From the NCBI GenBank assembly GCA_959018155.1, contig CAUEKH010000110.1, positions 1 to 7,575 on the forward strand: 7,575 nucleotides of DNA, given 5' to 3'. Made by a program: the position numbers and the translations under genes. Below, piece after piece: positions 1 to 6,525 of the stretch. The notes beneath the pieces were generated by a model, which did no database searches, was not told the DNA's origin, and was given only the letters and a program-made list of their open reading frames with translations. The DNA comes from an uncultured Hungatella sp. Lineage in GTDB: Bacteria; Bacillota; Clostridia; Lachnospirales; Lachnospiraceae. The first letter of the stretch is position 1. Each line of letters begins with the position of its first letter.

Positions 1-1879
1 CACCATTTTCATCGGCATAATACCATGCTCCTCCGTCAGCAATCCATCCGGTCTTCATCTCTCCTGATACCGGCATCAGATAATACCACTTCTCTGAAAT
101 CAGATTCCAACCGGTCTTCATATAACCGTCTTCACCCATAAAGTACCACTGATTGTTTTTCCGAATCCATATATTGGTGTAGGCATTACCAGCAGTATTT
201 AAGAACTTCCAGCCAGTTGCATCCTGTAACCAGTTTCCTGGTGTTTCCGGTATTACAGTCTGTGTAGAGCCGGTCATTTTTCTTGAAGAACCAGAACTGC
301 CACTGCTTCCACCGCTGCTCTGCTTCTTTACAAATTCAGCTATGATTTCATGATTGCCTGCTACTTCTAAGGAATATGTGGAAATAGCACCTTTATCTTC
401 CCCATCAATCTTTACATTGGAGATTTGATATCCACTTTCCGGAATTATGCTAAAATTAATTATCTGTCCAATTTCAGCCATAGTTGCAGATGGCGATACC
501 TTACCTCCTTCTCCATGGGTTACAGCAATCAAAAATTGACCAGAGCCTTCTATTTTTATATCTTTAGAGACCTTTGCATAACCCTGCTTAACGTTTTCGA
601 ATGCTTTTACTGCTGTAATTGTACCTTTTTCTAATGTGAATTCTCCAGGTGTCGGATTTTCATTTCTGATTGCCAAACCTGCTGCCGTAATAATTCCATC
701 GCCATTCATATGGAATTCTCCACTTTCTGTATTATAAACTACAACTTCATCTGGATTTTCAGAAATAAGACTACCACCATTAAAATTCAAAACTGCTTTA
801 TCTGTATTCACAATAACATAGCCTGTATCAGAAGATGCAGATCGCATAAACGAACGTAAAGCAACCTTTGTACTGAATTTTCCCTCTATCACTGCATCAC
901 CAGTTATAGTCATAGTTCCTCCAGCCAGGTTCGTAATTGAAGTCTCGTTGTCCGTTACCATACCACCTCTAATAATGGATTCCGGCTTGTATCCAACCCC
1001 ATCACTTTTATTGCAATTGTAAACTCCATATGTATTCTGGCTGATTTCTCCGCCGTTCATCACGAATTTCCCTAAAATCCATACACCATATTCATTAGAG
1101 TTTAAATAGCCTCCATTTAATTCGATAGAACCTCTTCCCTGAATTCCTGCTCCTGCGGTAAGAAATTCTTCCTGTTTCTGATAATTTCCATTCTCTACAA
1201 TTTCGCCATCATTCATTGTAAATTTAGCATGATCCTGCACAGTTATTCCGCCATCAGTAAATCCTCTGATTGCACCGCCATTCATGATACAATCGCCTTC
1301 CAGGAAGATACCTCTTTTTGCAACTTTACCTTTATTTTCTTCTGGTTCGCAATAGATTTGGGTTCCTTCTTCTATTATTAATTCACTATTCGGTTGTGTC
1401 ATGATTGTATAGCAACGAATTGCCCCTGTATCTTTCGAAACAGAAATGTCATTTCCCCAACCAGTTGCATCAATCTCAATATCTGCTAATGTTAACCTTA
1501 CTCCTTCTGCCACAGTTATCATTTGTCTTGGAGAATTATCACCAGGACGTTTCATGCCACATAACAATCGTCCACCGGTAATACTGATATCACTGCTTTT
1601 TTTAATAAATAACGAGTCTGTCAATGTAATATCCCCATCAATATAAATCGTACTCTTACCACTACCTACTGCCTGTTTTAACTCCTTTTCGGTACTCACA
1701 ACAACAGTCGCATCTGACGGGGACGCCTTATCCGCATCCGAACCGGAAGCCCTTCGAACCGCTTGAGTACTCACTTTACCGTTTGTCATTGTACTGCTTT
1801 CGGCCCATGTGATAGTTTCCATCCCCGAAATCATTATGGCAACACTTAAAACAATTGCTAATCCTTTTCTCCTCTTCAC
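1..1879 (-). CDS. Secreted surface protein: beta-helix-like repeats, bacterial repeat domain, cell-wall-binding repeats (3' end missing)
   Basis: This is a 626-codon open frame running off the left edge, so the C-terminus is missing. It starts at GTG 1879, with AGGAGG at 1887-1892, 7 bases upstream. Residues 1-26 form a signal peptide: a KRRK start, a hydrophobic core, and probable cleavage after Thr-Trp-Ala. Residues 40-60 are an Ser/Ala/Asp-rich linker. Residues about 75-400 carry irregular repeats of the type (M/L/F)NGG-x-(I/L), for example at 199, 222, 254, 274 and 366, which suggests a right-handed parallel beta-helix. Residues about 452-516 (His-Gly-Glu-Gly-Gly start, Pro-Glu-Ser-Gly-Tyr, Ile-Ala-Glu-Phe end) resemble the InlB/Flg_new-type bacterial repeat. 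A Gly/Ser linker (521-532) leads to aromatic repeats from 550 (WYF, MKTGW, WYY) of the choline/glucan-binding type. No LPXTG motif is visible in the part present. It is probably exported and held non-covalently on the wall. The ligand is unknown; adhesin or glycan-binding roles are inference only. Confidence 0.85.
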   Translation of the reverse strand, partial: MKRRKGLAIVLSVAIMISGMETITWAESSTMTNGKVSTQAVRRASGSDADKASPSDATVVVSTEKELKQAVGSGKSTIYIDGDITLTDSLFIKKSSDISITGGRLLCGMKRPGDNSPRQMITVAEGVRLTLADIEIDATGWGNDISVSKDTGAIRCYTIMTQPNSELIIEEGTQIYCEPEENKGKVAKRGIFLEGDCIMNGGAIRGFTDGGITVQDHAKFTMNDGEIVENGNYQKQEEFLTAGAGIQGRGSIELNGGYLNSNEYGVWILGKFVMNGGEISQNTYGVYNCNKSDGVGYKPESIIRGGMVTDNETSITNLAGGTMTITGDAVIEGKFSTKVALRSFMRSASSDTGYVIVNTDKAVLNFNGGSLISENPDEVVVYNTESGEFHMNGDGIITAAGLAIRNENPTPGEFTLEKGTITAVKAFENVKQGYAKVSKDIKIEGSGQFLIAVTHGEGGKVSPSATMAEIGQIINFSIIPESGYQISNVKIDGEDKGAISTYSLEVAGNHEIIAEFVKKQSSGGSSGSSGSSRKMTGSTQTVIPETPGNWLQDATGWKFLNTAGNAYTNIWIRKNNQWYFMGEDGYMKTGWNLISEKWYYLMPVSGEMKTGWIADGGAWYYADENG

Positions 1880-1926
1880 TGCTTTTCCTCCTGTTCTTTT
1901 TACTAAAATACCTCCGCTCCCCTCCT

Positions 1927-1956
1927 TTTATATATCGTATTCTCGATATATATTAT
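1927..1956 (+). promoter_or_regulatory. Possible promoter for the XRE regulator
   Basis: TTTATA (1927-1932), 18 bases, then TATTAT (1951-1956) gives 4/6 and 5/6 matches. It would start transcription near 1963, with a leader of about 70 bases before 2032. It is interlocked with the opposite-strand promoter and its spacer is filled by dyad site 1, so one repressor could shut both. The AT-rich context makes chance matches likely. Confidence 0.25.
1929..1952. promoter_or_regulatory. Candidate operator, site 1 (9-bp palindromic arms, 6-bp spacer)
   Basis: TATATATCG (1929-1937) is the exact reverse complement of CGATATATA (1944-1952), with six bases between. It covers the predicted start of the surface gene transcript and the last base of its -10 box. 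It shares the core ATCG-N6-CGAT with site 3. An XRE dimer is the natural candidate ligand, given the adjacent regulator gene. Binding is inferred. Confidence 0.5.
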
Positions 1957-1980
1957 ACGTCTTTTTCTTGCTATTGTAAA
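1952..1980 (-). promoter_or_regulatory. Sigma-A promoter for the surface protein gene
   Basis: Read on the minus strand, TTTACA (1980-1975) is followed after exactly 17 bases by TATAAT (1957-1952). That is 5/6 and 6/6 agreement with the housekeeping consensus. Transcription would start near 1945, giving a leader of about 66 bases before the GTG at 1879. The -10 end touches one dyad and the -35 overlaps another, so the promoter looks built to be repressed. Confidence 0.7.
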
Positions 1981-1994
1981 TCGAATTATCGGGG
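1979..1994. promoter_or_regulatory. Candidate operator, site 2 (half-degenerate)
   Basis: AATCG (1979-1983), six bases, then CGGGG (1990-1994). The left half matches the consensus of the other two sites, and only the CG of the right half is kept. It overlaps the surface gene -35 box. It is weaker than sites 1 and 3, and might be a low-affinity site or chance. Confidence 0.3.
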
Positions 1995-2000
1995 TAAACT

Positions 2001-2016
2001 AATCGTAAATTCGATT
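2001..2016. promoter_or_regulatory. Candidate operator, site 3, beside the regulator's RBS
   Basis: AATCG (2001-2005), six bases, then CGATT (2012-2016): a perfect 5-bp dyad with the same spacing as site 1. It ends three bases before the regulator's AGGAGG (2019-2024). A separate 10-bp inverted repeat, AAATCGAATT (1978-1987) and AATTCGATTT (2008-2017), joins the outer parts of sites 2 and 3. It could also fold in the regulator's mRNA leader as a hairpin with a 20-base loop just upstream of the RBS. Confidence 0.45.
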
Positions 2017-2031
2017 TCAGGAGGTAAAATA

Positions 2032-2352
2032 ATGTTTGATGTATTAGGCAGAATAGACGAATTAAGAAATGCCAGAAAATGGTCTGTCTACAAATTGGCG
2101 CAGTTGTCAGAAATACCACAGTCTACAATTGCTACATGGTATCAGAAAAATTTGTGTCCTCCAATAGATAAGCTGGAAATTATCTGTAATACGTTTGATA
2201 TCTCATTATCTGAATTTTTCAGTTTAGGAAATCGAATTGAACTGAATCAAAGCCAAATGGATCTGCTCAAAAAATGGGAACTTCTATCAATCAAACAGAA
2301 AACAGCAGTAGACCAAATCATGGAAGCCTTTATTGATGGGTATGTTATTTAG
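2032..2352 (+). CDS. XRE-family helix-turn-helix transcriptional regulator, 106 aa
   Basis: This is a small cytoplasmic DNA-binding protein. The start at ATG 2032 is fixed by AGGAGG at 2019-2024 with 7-base spacing. The same frame stays open back to 1855, but that stretch runs through the promoter region and encodes nothing domain-like, so the longer start is rejected. Residues 3-65 match the Cro/C1-type fold: helix 1 around GRIDELRNARK, helix 2 around SVYKLAQLSEI (18-28), a recognition helix around PQSTIATWYQ (29-38), then a PPIDKLEIIC segment and a FDISLSEFF closing motif. Residues 71-103 form an amphipathic tail (LNQSQMDLLKKWELLSIKQK and following), probably for dimerisation. It diverges from the surface protein gene across a spacer with three matching dyads, so it most likely regulates itself and that gene. 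Activator or repressor cannot be told from sequence. The AT-rich composition matches the surface gene. Confidence 0.88.
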   Translation: MFDVLGRIDELRNARKWSVYKLAQLSEIPQSTIATWYQKNLCPPIDKLEIICNTFDISLSEFFSLGNRIELNQSQMDLLKKWELLSIKQKTAVDQIMEAFIDGYVI

Positions 2353-2357
2353 ATTCA

Positions 2358-2405
2358 AAAGGAGGCTTTTCCGTCTTAATCAATTTCAACAGAAAAGCCT
2401 CCTTT
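2358..2405. terminator. 14-bp hairpin between convergent genes, probable bidirectional terminator
   Basis: AAAGGAGGCTTTTC (2358-2371) is the exact reverse complement of GAAAAGCCTCCTTT (2392-2405), with a 20-base loop. It begins five bases after the regulator's stop and lies 89 bases past the aldolase stop on the other strand. The U-runs are short: three T on the plus strand and four on the minus, both partly in the stem. Termination in both directions is plausible but not textbook. Confidence 0.55.
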
Positions 2406-2489
2406 GGTAAAATCAATCTCCCCGCGTCCGGCAGAAAAAATGATTCCTTTACTGATTAGTTGTGCCCTGATAGGAGATATCAAACTGAC
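2376..2489 (-). pseudogene. Possible 3' remnant of an AAA-type ATPase gene
   Basis: This frame has no start codon with an RBS, runs leftward from about 2489, and stops with TAA at 2378-2376. It encodes about 37 residues, including SPIRAQLISKGIIFSAGRGE followed by IDFT. That stretch reads like the winged-helix C-terminus of bacterial AAA ATPases, in which 'R-x-L-x-x-KG-(L/I)-(I/V)-Y-(S/A)-P-x-x-G-x-(I/V)-x-FTVP' is common (recalled, not searched). The resemblance ends at the hairpin, where the last codons coincide with one stem arm. It lies just past the aldolase stop, in a different frame. It may equally be chance; a protein search would decide. Confidence 0.3.
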
Positions 2490-2493
2490 ACTT

Positions 2494-3273
2494 TTATTCC
2501 CCGCCTTTTATCTCCCCCAAAATCTTCTGATAAGCCTCTATCATAGTTATAACGTCAGAGTTATACGTCACAGCGTCGAATCCCTGTTCTAAATAAGACC
2601 GGGCTGCTTCTTTGCTTCCGGTAAAGATAAAAGCAAATTTGCCGGCGGCCCTGCAGGCCTTTAATATCCGGTCAAATGCGGCCTTTACCTCAGGGTCTGA
2701 AAACTGGGCCGGTTTTCCCAGCGCAATCGTCAAATCATAAGGGCCAATGAAAATCCCGTCAACGCCGGGGATAGCGGCAATCTCTTCTATTTTTTCCAGG
2801 CATTCTTTCGTCTCGCACTGGGGCAGAATCAGCACTTCCTCATTGGTACGCTCCATATAGGCGTCGATTCCGTCGGCTGCTATGGGCGCATAGCCGTATC
2901 CGGCGGCTCTCGCCATGATGAAGCCCCTGCTTCCAATCGGCGCATACTTCCCGTACTCCACGATTTTCTGAACCTCTTCCACGGTACGCACACAGGGAAT
3001 CACAAGGCCCTTGGCACCGATATCCAGCATTTTTAAGATAGCGGGGCGGGTGATGTCCTTCACTCTCACCATGGGGGTGATTCCCCGTAGTTCGGCCGCC
3101 CGAATCACATCTGTGGTGCTCTCCACGTCAAAGGGCGCGTGCTCTGTATCTACAAGCAGGAAATCGAGCCCGGCAATTCCCAGAGCCTCCGCCGCAATCG
3201 CGCCGCCCATGTGGAAGAAGGTTCCTACCACCTTCTGCCCTTTCTGTATCTTTTCCTTCACCTGATTTGCCAT
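2494..3273 (-). CDS. HpcH/HpaI family aldolase, 259 aa
   Basis: This is a cytoplasmic class II (metal-dependent) aldolase of the HpcH/HpaI/GarL family. These enzymes reversibly cleave 4-hydroxy-2-oxo acids to pyruvate and an aldehyde. The length is normal for the family, which forms a TIM barrel. Visible active-site residues: His45 in DTEHAPFD and Arg70 in PMVRVKD, the same positions as the catalytic pair in E. coli HpaI. Metal ligands are probably Glu154 in LPQCET and Asp180 in IFIGPYDL. The KYAPIGSRGF segment (109-118) is the family's phosphate/carboxylate-binding loop. The start at ATG 3273 is preceded by TAGGAGG, whose first three bases are the upstream gene's stop, so translation is probably coupled. 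It is the last gene of the transport operon. The true substrate is unknown; HpaI, GarL and RhmA types cannot be separated by eye. Confidence 0.88.
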   Translation of the reverse strand: MANQVKEKIQKGQKVVGTFFHMGGAIAAEALGIAGLDFLLVDTEHAPFDVESTTDVIRAAELRGITPMVRVKDITRPAILKMLDIGAKGLVIPCVRTVEEVQKIVEYGKYAPIGSRGFIMARAAGYGYAPIAADGIDAYMERTNEEVLILPQCETKECLEKIEEIAAIPGVDGIFIGPYDLTIALGKPAQFSDPEVKAAFDRILKACRAAGKFAFIFTGSKEAARSYLEQGFDAVTYNSDVITMIEAYQKILGEIKGGE

Positions 3274-3282
3274 GATTTCCTC

Positions 3283-3726
3283 CTATTGCCGGCAGTTTTC
3301 CTGCCCGCCGAATTTATTCTGGATGTATTTCTCGGGATAGCTTAAGATGCGGCATAGACGGATGGTGATCTCTTTCCGTTTCGCCTCGTCATAGCTTCCC
3401 TCCTGCTCTGCCTTTTTTTCTTCTTCCGCCAGCTTAAAATACTCATCCAGCACCTCTTTATCCCGGTAAATCAGGAACACGTAACGGTCCTTAATCTGTT
3501 CGTCCCCTGCCAGTTCAGACTTAATCAGATTATACTGGCAGTGATACGATACGTGATACTTCTCTGTAATTTCTTTGATTCCCGGTTCCAGAACCGCCAA
3601 ATCCTTTTCTTCAATAATGCCGCTGAACGCCAGCTTCTTCATGCCTGTGGCAACCATCTCGGCAAATGCCGCTACGGCTCCCAGCTGATACGAGATAATC
3701 TCAAAATCCGGATATTGAAAACGCAT
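3283..3726 (-). CDS. Conserved-looking protein of unknown function, 147 aa
   Basis: I do not recognise this family. The start chosen is ATG 3726, preceded by a GAGGTGG-type RBS. The frame stays open to 3789, but that extension overlaps the solute-binding protein gene and is unlikely to be used. No signal peptide or membrane segment is evident, so it is probably cytoplasmic. Residues 6-37 (PDFEIISYQL onward, AFAEMVATGMKKLAFSGI) look like a compact conserved helical segment. Residues 60-67 are rich in His, Tyr and Cys (SYHCQY). The stretch YVFLIYRD (82-89) could be a buried beta strand, and 93-123 is a highly charged helix (EYFKLAEEEKKAEQEG). It sits 22 bases after the solute-binding protein and directly before the aldolase, with the aldolase RBS overlapping its stop. 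A role tied to the transported substrate is inferred from that position only. Confidence 0.72.
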   Translation of the reverse strand: MRFQYPDFEIISYQLGAVAAFAEMVATGMKKLAFSGIIEEKDLAVLEPGIKEITEKYHVSYHCQYNLIKSELAGDEQIKDRYVFLIYRDKEVLDEYFKLAEEEKKAEQEGSYDEAKRKEITIRLCRILSYPEKYIQNKFGGQENCRQ

Positions 3727-3748
3727 CTTTCCACCTCTTTCCTGCGGG

Positions 3749-5527
3749 TTATTCCGCCAGTTTCGCTGTTTTAAATATGATACTGCCATTTTTCGTTTTC
3801 GTCACGCCTGTGATAACAGACTGGTCAATAATTTCCGTATTGACAGCGTAGTACAATGGGGCCACTACTACATTTTCAATTAAAACAGATTCCGCATCCT
3901 TTAACAGGGCGTCTCTCTCAGCGCCATCTGCTGACATGGACTTTTCGATATCCTCATCAAACTGCTTATTTTCAGGGTTCATTCGCGTATCTTCCGGGAT
4001 CAGAGCCAGCGGCTGCCATCTCCACAGACAGTTGTTATTGACAGAAGTTGACATAAAGCACTCCAGCATAGCAACCGGATCGATATAGTCCGCGGTAAAG
4101 CCGCCGATGCTGACCATGTAACGGCCGTGCTTGATGGTATCATTTCCTGTGGCGGCGTCAAGTAAAACTATTTTCGCATTGATATTTAAATTCTGTTTCC
4201 ACATCTCGATAATGGCTTCTGCGCGCTTTTTGCTGTTCTCACTGTTGCCTACAGACAGTTCAATCTCAGGAAGTCCTTCTCCGTTGGGATATCCGGCATC
4301 AGCCAGGCACTGCTTTGCCAGTTCAATATTCATATCCGCGTCATATGGATCGATGAAAAATTCTGCCGCCGGTTTGCCATTCTCGTCAAGCTTTCTGCAG
4401 GATGTTCCGTCAGAATACGTAAAGCTTGGAGGGATAATTCCGGTTGCCGGGATCTCGCCGCCTTTGAGCACCTGCTCGGTCAGCTTCACACGGTCAATCG
4501 CCAGGGAAAGGGCTTTTCTGACATTGACATCATTTACAGGCTCCTTATCTACGTTGAATGCCAGATGTGGCGTGCTGGCCTTATACTGGACGGCGAAATT
4601 CGGGTCTTCTGTCTTCAGTCTCACGATCTCGTCTGTGGGAACCGAGGAAAGGACCTGGATTTCTCCTGACTCATAGGCATTTAAAGCCGTGGTATCCTCT
4701 GCCAGGAACACGATCTTGATTTTATCGATCTTTACATTCTGTGCATCCCAGTAATTCTCATTTTTCTCCAGAAGCATGTGAGAGCCCATCTGATACTCCG
4801 TCACCTTATAGGCGCCGTTGGTCACACACGTTTCCGGGTTCTTCTCCCAGCCCTCGCCGTTGGCTTCCACAATCTCCTGTTTCACTGGACGGTATACTAT
4901 CAATGCTGCCAGTTCCGGGAAAAATGGAACCGGAGATGTCAGTTCTACCTGCAAAGTTTTCTCATCCACAGCCGTAACGCCGATATCTTCCGGAGAGGCG
5001 GTTCCGGACATGGCTTCCTGTCCACCCTTAATATAAGGATACATAATGTAAGAATATTCACTTGCCGTTTCCGGGCTGCAGACTCTTCTCCAGGAATAAA
5101 CGTAATCTTCGGCCGTGATCGGGGTTCCGTCAGACCACTTGAGCCCGTCTCTCAAATGAAACGTGTAAACCATTTTATCTTCCGAGACCTCATACGATTC
5201 CGCATTTCCCGGAACGATTCCATCTGTCGTGGAACAGAGTAATCCTTCATAGAGATTCTCTGTCAGATTCACCCCCTGAGCCGTATAGACGTAAGGCGGA
5301 TCCCAGCTGTTCTGGTCCGTCTTTAAATTCCATACCACGACTTCTTCCCCGCCTTCTGAAGCTGCGGCAGTCTCCTCTTCCGTACCTGGGGCCGCCGAAT
5401 CCGACGTACTTTCCGCGGTCGCAGCCGGAGCTTCCGCCTTACCGGAGGTTGTCGGGGCGCAGCCGGATAATGCTGCCGCTGCCATACTGGCGGCCAGAAC
5501 CATACTTGCCAACTTTTTCTTCATCAT
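3749..5527 (-). CDS. oppA: Family 5 (OppA-type) solute-binding lipoprotein, 592 aa
   Basis: This is the extracellular receptor of a peptide-type ABC importer, anchored to the membrane by a lipid. It starts at ATG 5527, with GAGGAG at 5536-5541 and 8-base spacing; a second ATG follows directly and is a poorer fit. The signal peptide has Lys3-5, a hydrophobic core and the lipobox LSGC, with lipidated Cys23. Residues 24-62 are an Ala/Ser/Thr/Glu-rich tether. The SBP_bac_5 domain covers about 64-585. Its typical signatures are NLYEGLL (91-97), LRDGLKWSDGTPITAEDYVY (125-144) and, further on, NENYWD and VRKALSLAIDR. It is somewhat longer than E. coli OppA (543 residues), partly because of the tether. 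It begins 17 bases after the OppF-like gene. The symbol is by family; the ligand may be a peptide or another solute, since this family also binds nickel, opines and sugars. Confidence 0.9.
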   Translation of the reverse strand: MMKKKLASMVLAASMAAAALSGCAPTTSGKAEAPAATAESTSDSAAPGTEEETAAASEGGEEVVVWNLKTDQNSWDPPYVYTAQGVNLTENLYEGLLCSTTDGIVPGNAESYEVSEDKMVYTFHLRDGLKWSDGTPITAEDYVYSWRRVCSPETASEYSYIMYPYIKGGQEAMSGTASPEDIGVTAVDEKTLQVELTSPVPFFPELAALIVYRPVKQEIVEANGEGWEKNPETCVTNGAYKVTEYQMGSHMLLEKNENYWDAQNVKIDKIKIVFLAEDTTALNAYESGEIQVLSSVPTDEIVRLKTEDPNFAVQYKASTPHLAFNVDKEPVNDVNVRKALSLAIDRVKLTEQVLKGGEIPATGIIPPSFTYSDGTSCRKLDENGKPAAEFFIDPYDADMNIELAKQCLADAGYPNGEGLPEIELSVGNSENSKKRAEAIIEMWKQNLNINAKIVLLDAATGNDTIKHGRYMVSIGGFTADYIDPVAMLECFMSTSVNNNCLWRWQPLALIPEDTRMNPENKQFDEDIEKSMSADGAERDALLKDAESVLIENVVVAPLYYAVNTEIIDQSVITGVTKTKNGSIIFKTAKLAE

Positions 5528-5544
5528 AATTTTTTCTCCTCTTT

Positions 5545-6525
5545 TTATTTACTTGAAATCAGATGACAGGCGGCCAGGTGGCCGGAACCTGCATCCTGTA
5601 ATACCGGGGTTATTTCTCTGCATACAGCCGTGGCATACGGACATCTCGTACAGAATTTGCAGCCGGACGGCGGATTTACAGGGCTGGGAATATCGCCGTT
5701 TAACTCGATGCGTTCTGCGCGCTCTGACTCGTCGGGATCCGCAATCGGGATGGAAGAAAGCAGCGCCTGCGTATACGGATGGAGCGGATGGCTGTAAAGT
5801 TCCTCCTTCTCCGCCAGTTCCACCATACTTCCAAGATACATCACACCTACCCGGTCGGAAATGTGCTTCACCATGGATAAATCATGGGCAATGAACAGGT
5901 ACGTTAAATTCCTCTCTTCCTGTAAATCTTTCAGCATATTGACAACCTGCGCCTGAATGGACACATCCAGAGCTGAAATCGGTTCGTCACAGATGATGAA
6001 TTCCGGGTCGATGGCCAGCGCCCTGGCAATTCCGATTCTCTGCCTCTGTCCGCCGGAGAATTCATGGGGATACCGGCTGGCGTGTTCCTTGTTCATGCCA
6101 ACGACGTGAAGCAGATACTCAATTCTCTCTTCCCGCGCTTTTCCGGTCTCTAAATGGTAGATGTCAATGGCCTCCCCCACAATATCCGCCACTGTCATCC
6201 TCGGATTTAAGGAAGCGTACGGATCCTGAAAGATCATCTGCATTTTCTTGCGATAGGAGATCAGCTCTTTTTTGCTTAATCCGGCAATATCTGTTCCGTC
6301 ATAGAGGATTTCCCCTGATGTGGGCTTATACAGCCGGATGATGCTTCTGCCCGTTGTGGATTTACCACAGCCGGATTCTCCTACCAGGCCGAGGGTCTCC
6401 CCCTTTCTGATCGCGAAGGATACGTCATCCACCGCCTTCACGACCTCCGTCTTCTTATGGATAAAGCCTGAACTTTTATAAAAATACTTTTTCAAATGAT
6501 TTACTTCAATTAAATTGTCACTCAC
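5545..6525 (-). CDS. oppF: Oligopeptide/dipeptide ABC transporter ATP-binding protein, OppF-like, 326 aa
   Basis: This is one of the two ATPase subunits that drive the importer on the inner face of the membrane. The start is GTG 6525, with GGAGG at 6534-6538; it overlaps the preceding gene by 8 bases. The frame stays open to 6756, but that 77-residue Arg-rich extension is the antisense-of-frame shadow of the upstream gene and is rejected. Motifs: Walker A GESGCGKS (49-56, Lys55), Q-loop Gln100, signature FSGGQRQR (156-163), Walker B FIICDE (176-181) and H-loop His214. The C-terminal oligo_HPY region has [15 protein letters not shown] (247-261) and a cysteine cluster, Cys289, 292, 295 and 302, with Cys320 beyond. 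The LSxxE-type glutamate is present (ICDEP). The pair with an OppD-like gene, and a receptor gene next, supports the assignment. Confidence 0.92.
   Translation of the reverse strand: MSDNLIEVNHLKKYFYKSSGFIHKKTEVVKAVDDVSFAIRKGETLGLVGESGCGKSTTGRSIIRLYKPTSGEILYDGTDIAGLSKKELISYRKKMQMIFQDPYASLNPRMTVADIVGEAIDIYHLETGKAREERIEYLLHVVGMNKEHASRYPHEFSGGQRQRIGIARALAIDPEFIICDEPISALDVSIQAQVVNMLKDLQEERNLTYLFIAHDLSMVKHISDRVGVMYLGSMVELAEKEELYSHPLHPYTQALLSSIPIADPDESERAERIELNGDIPSPVNPPSGCKFCTRCPYATAVCREITPVLQDAGSGHLAACHLISSK

Noticed and set aside
1911..1929. Two extra Shine-Dalgarno-like purine runs in the surface gene leader (minus strand), possible leader peptide
   Set aside because: No ATG, GTG or TTG at a useful distance follows either run before the true RBS, so no leader peptide can be supported.
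1855..2031. N-terminal extension of the XRE regulator frame
   Set aside because: It runs through the start of the divergent gene and the promoter, has no RBS at its ATG, and encodes a hydrophobic, low-complexity stretch unlike any XRE protein. ATG 2032 has a good AGGAGG.
2404..2592. 62-residue plus-strand frame after the hairpin
   Set aside because: It overlaps the aldolase 3' end, lacks an RBS and has no recognisable motif. It reads through the hairpin arm and the reverse of the possible remnant.
3727..3789. Upstream start for the 147-aa protein
   Set aside because: It would overlap the solute-binding protein's coding end by 41 bases, while ATG 3726 has a clear RBS and a standard spacing.
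4131..4676. 181-residue plus-strand frame opposite the solute-binding protein
   Set aside because: It is a shadow of a strongly supported gene on the other strand. It has no domain-like sequence, and it has no RBS that stands out.
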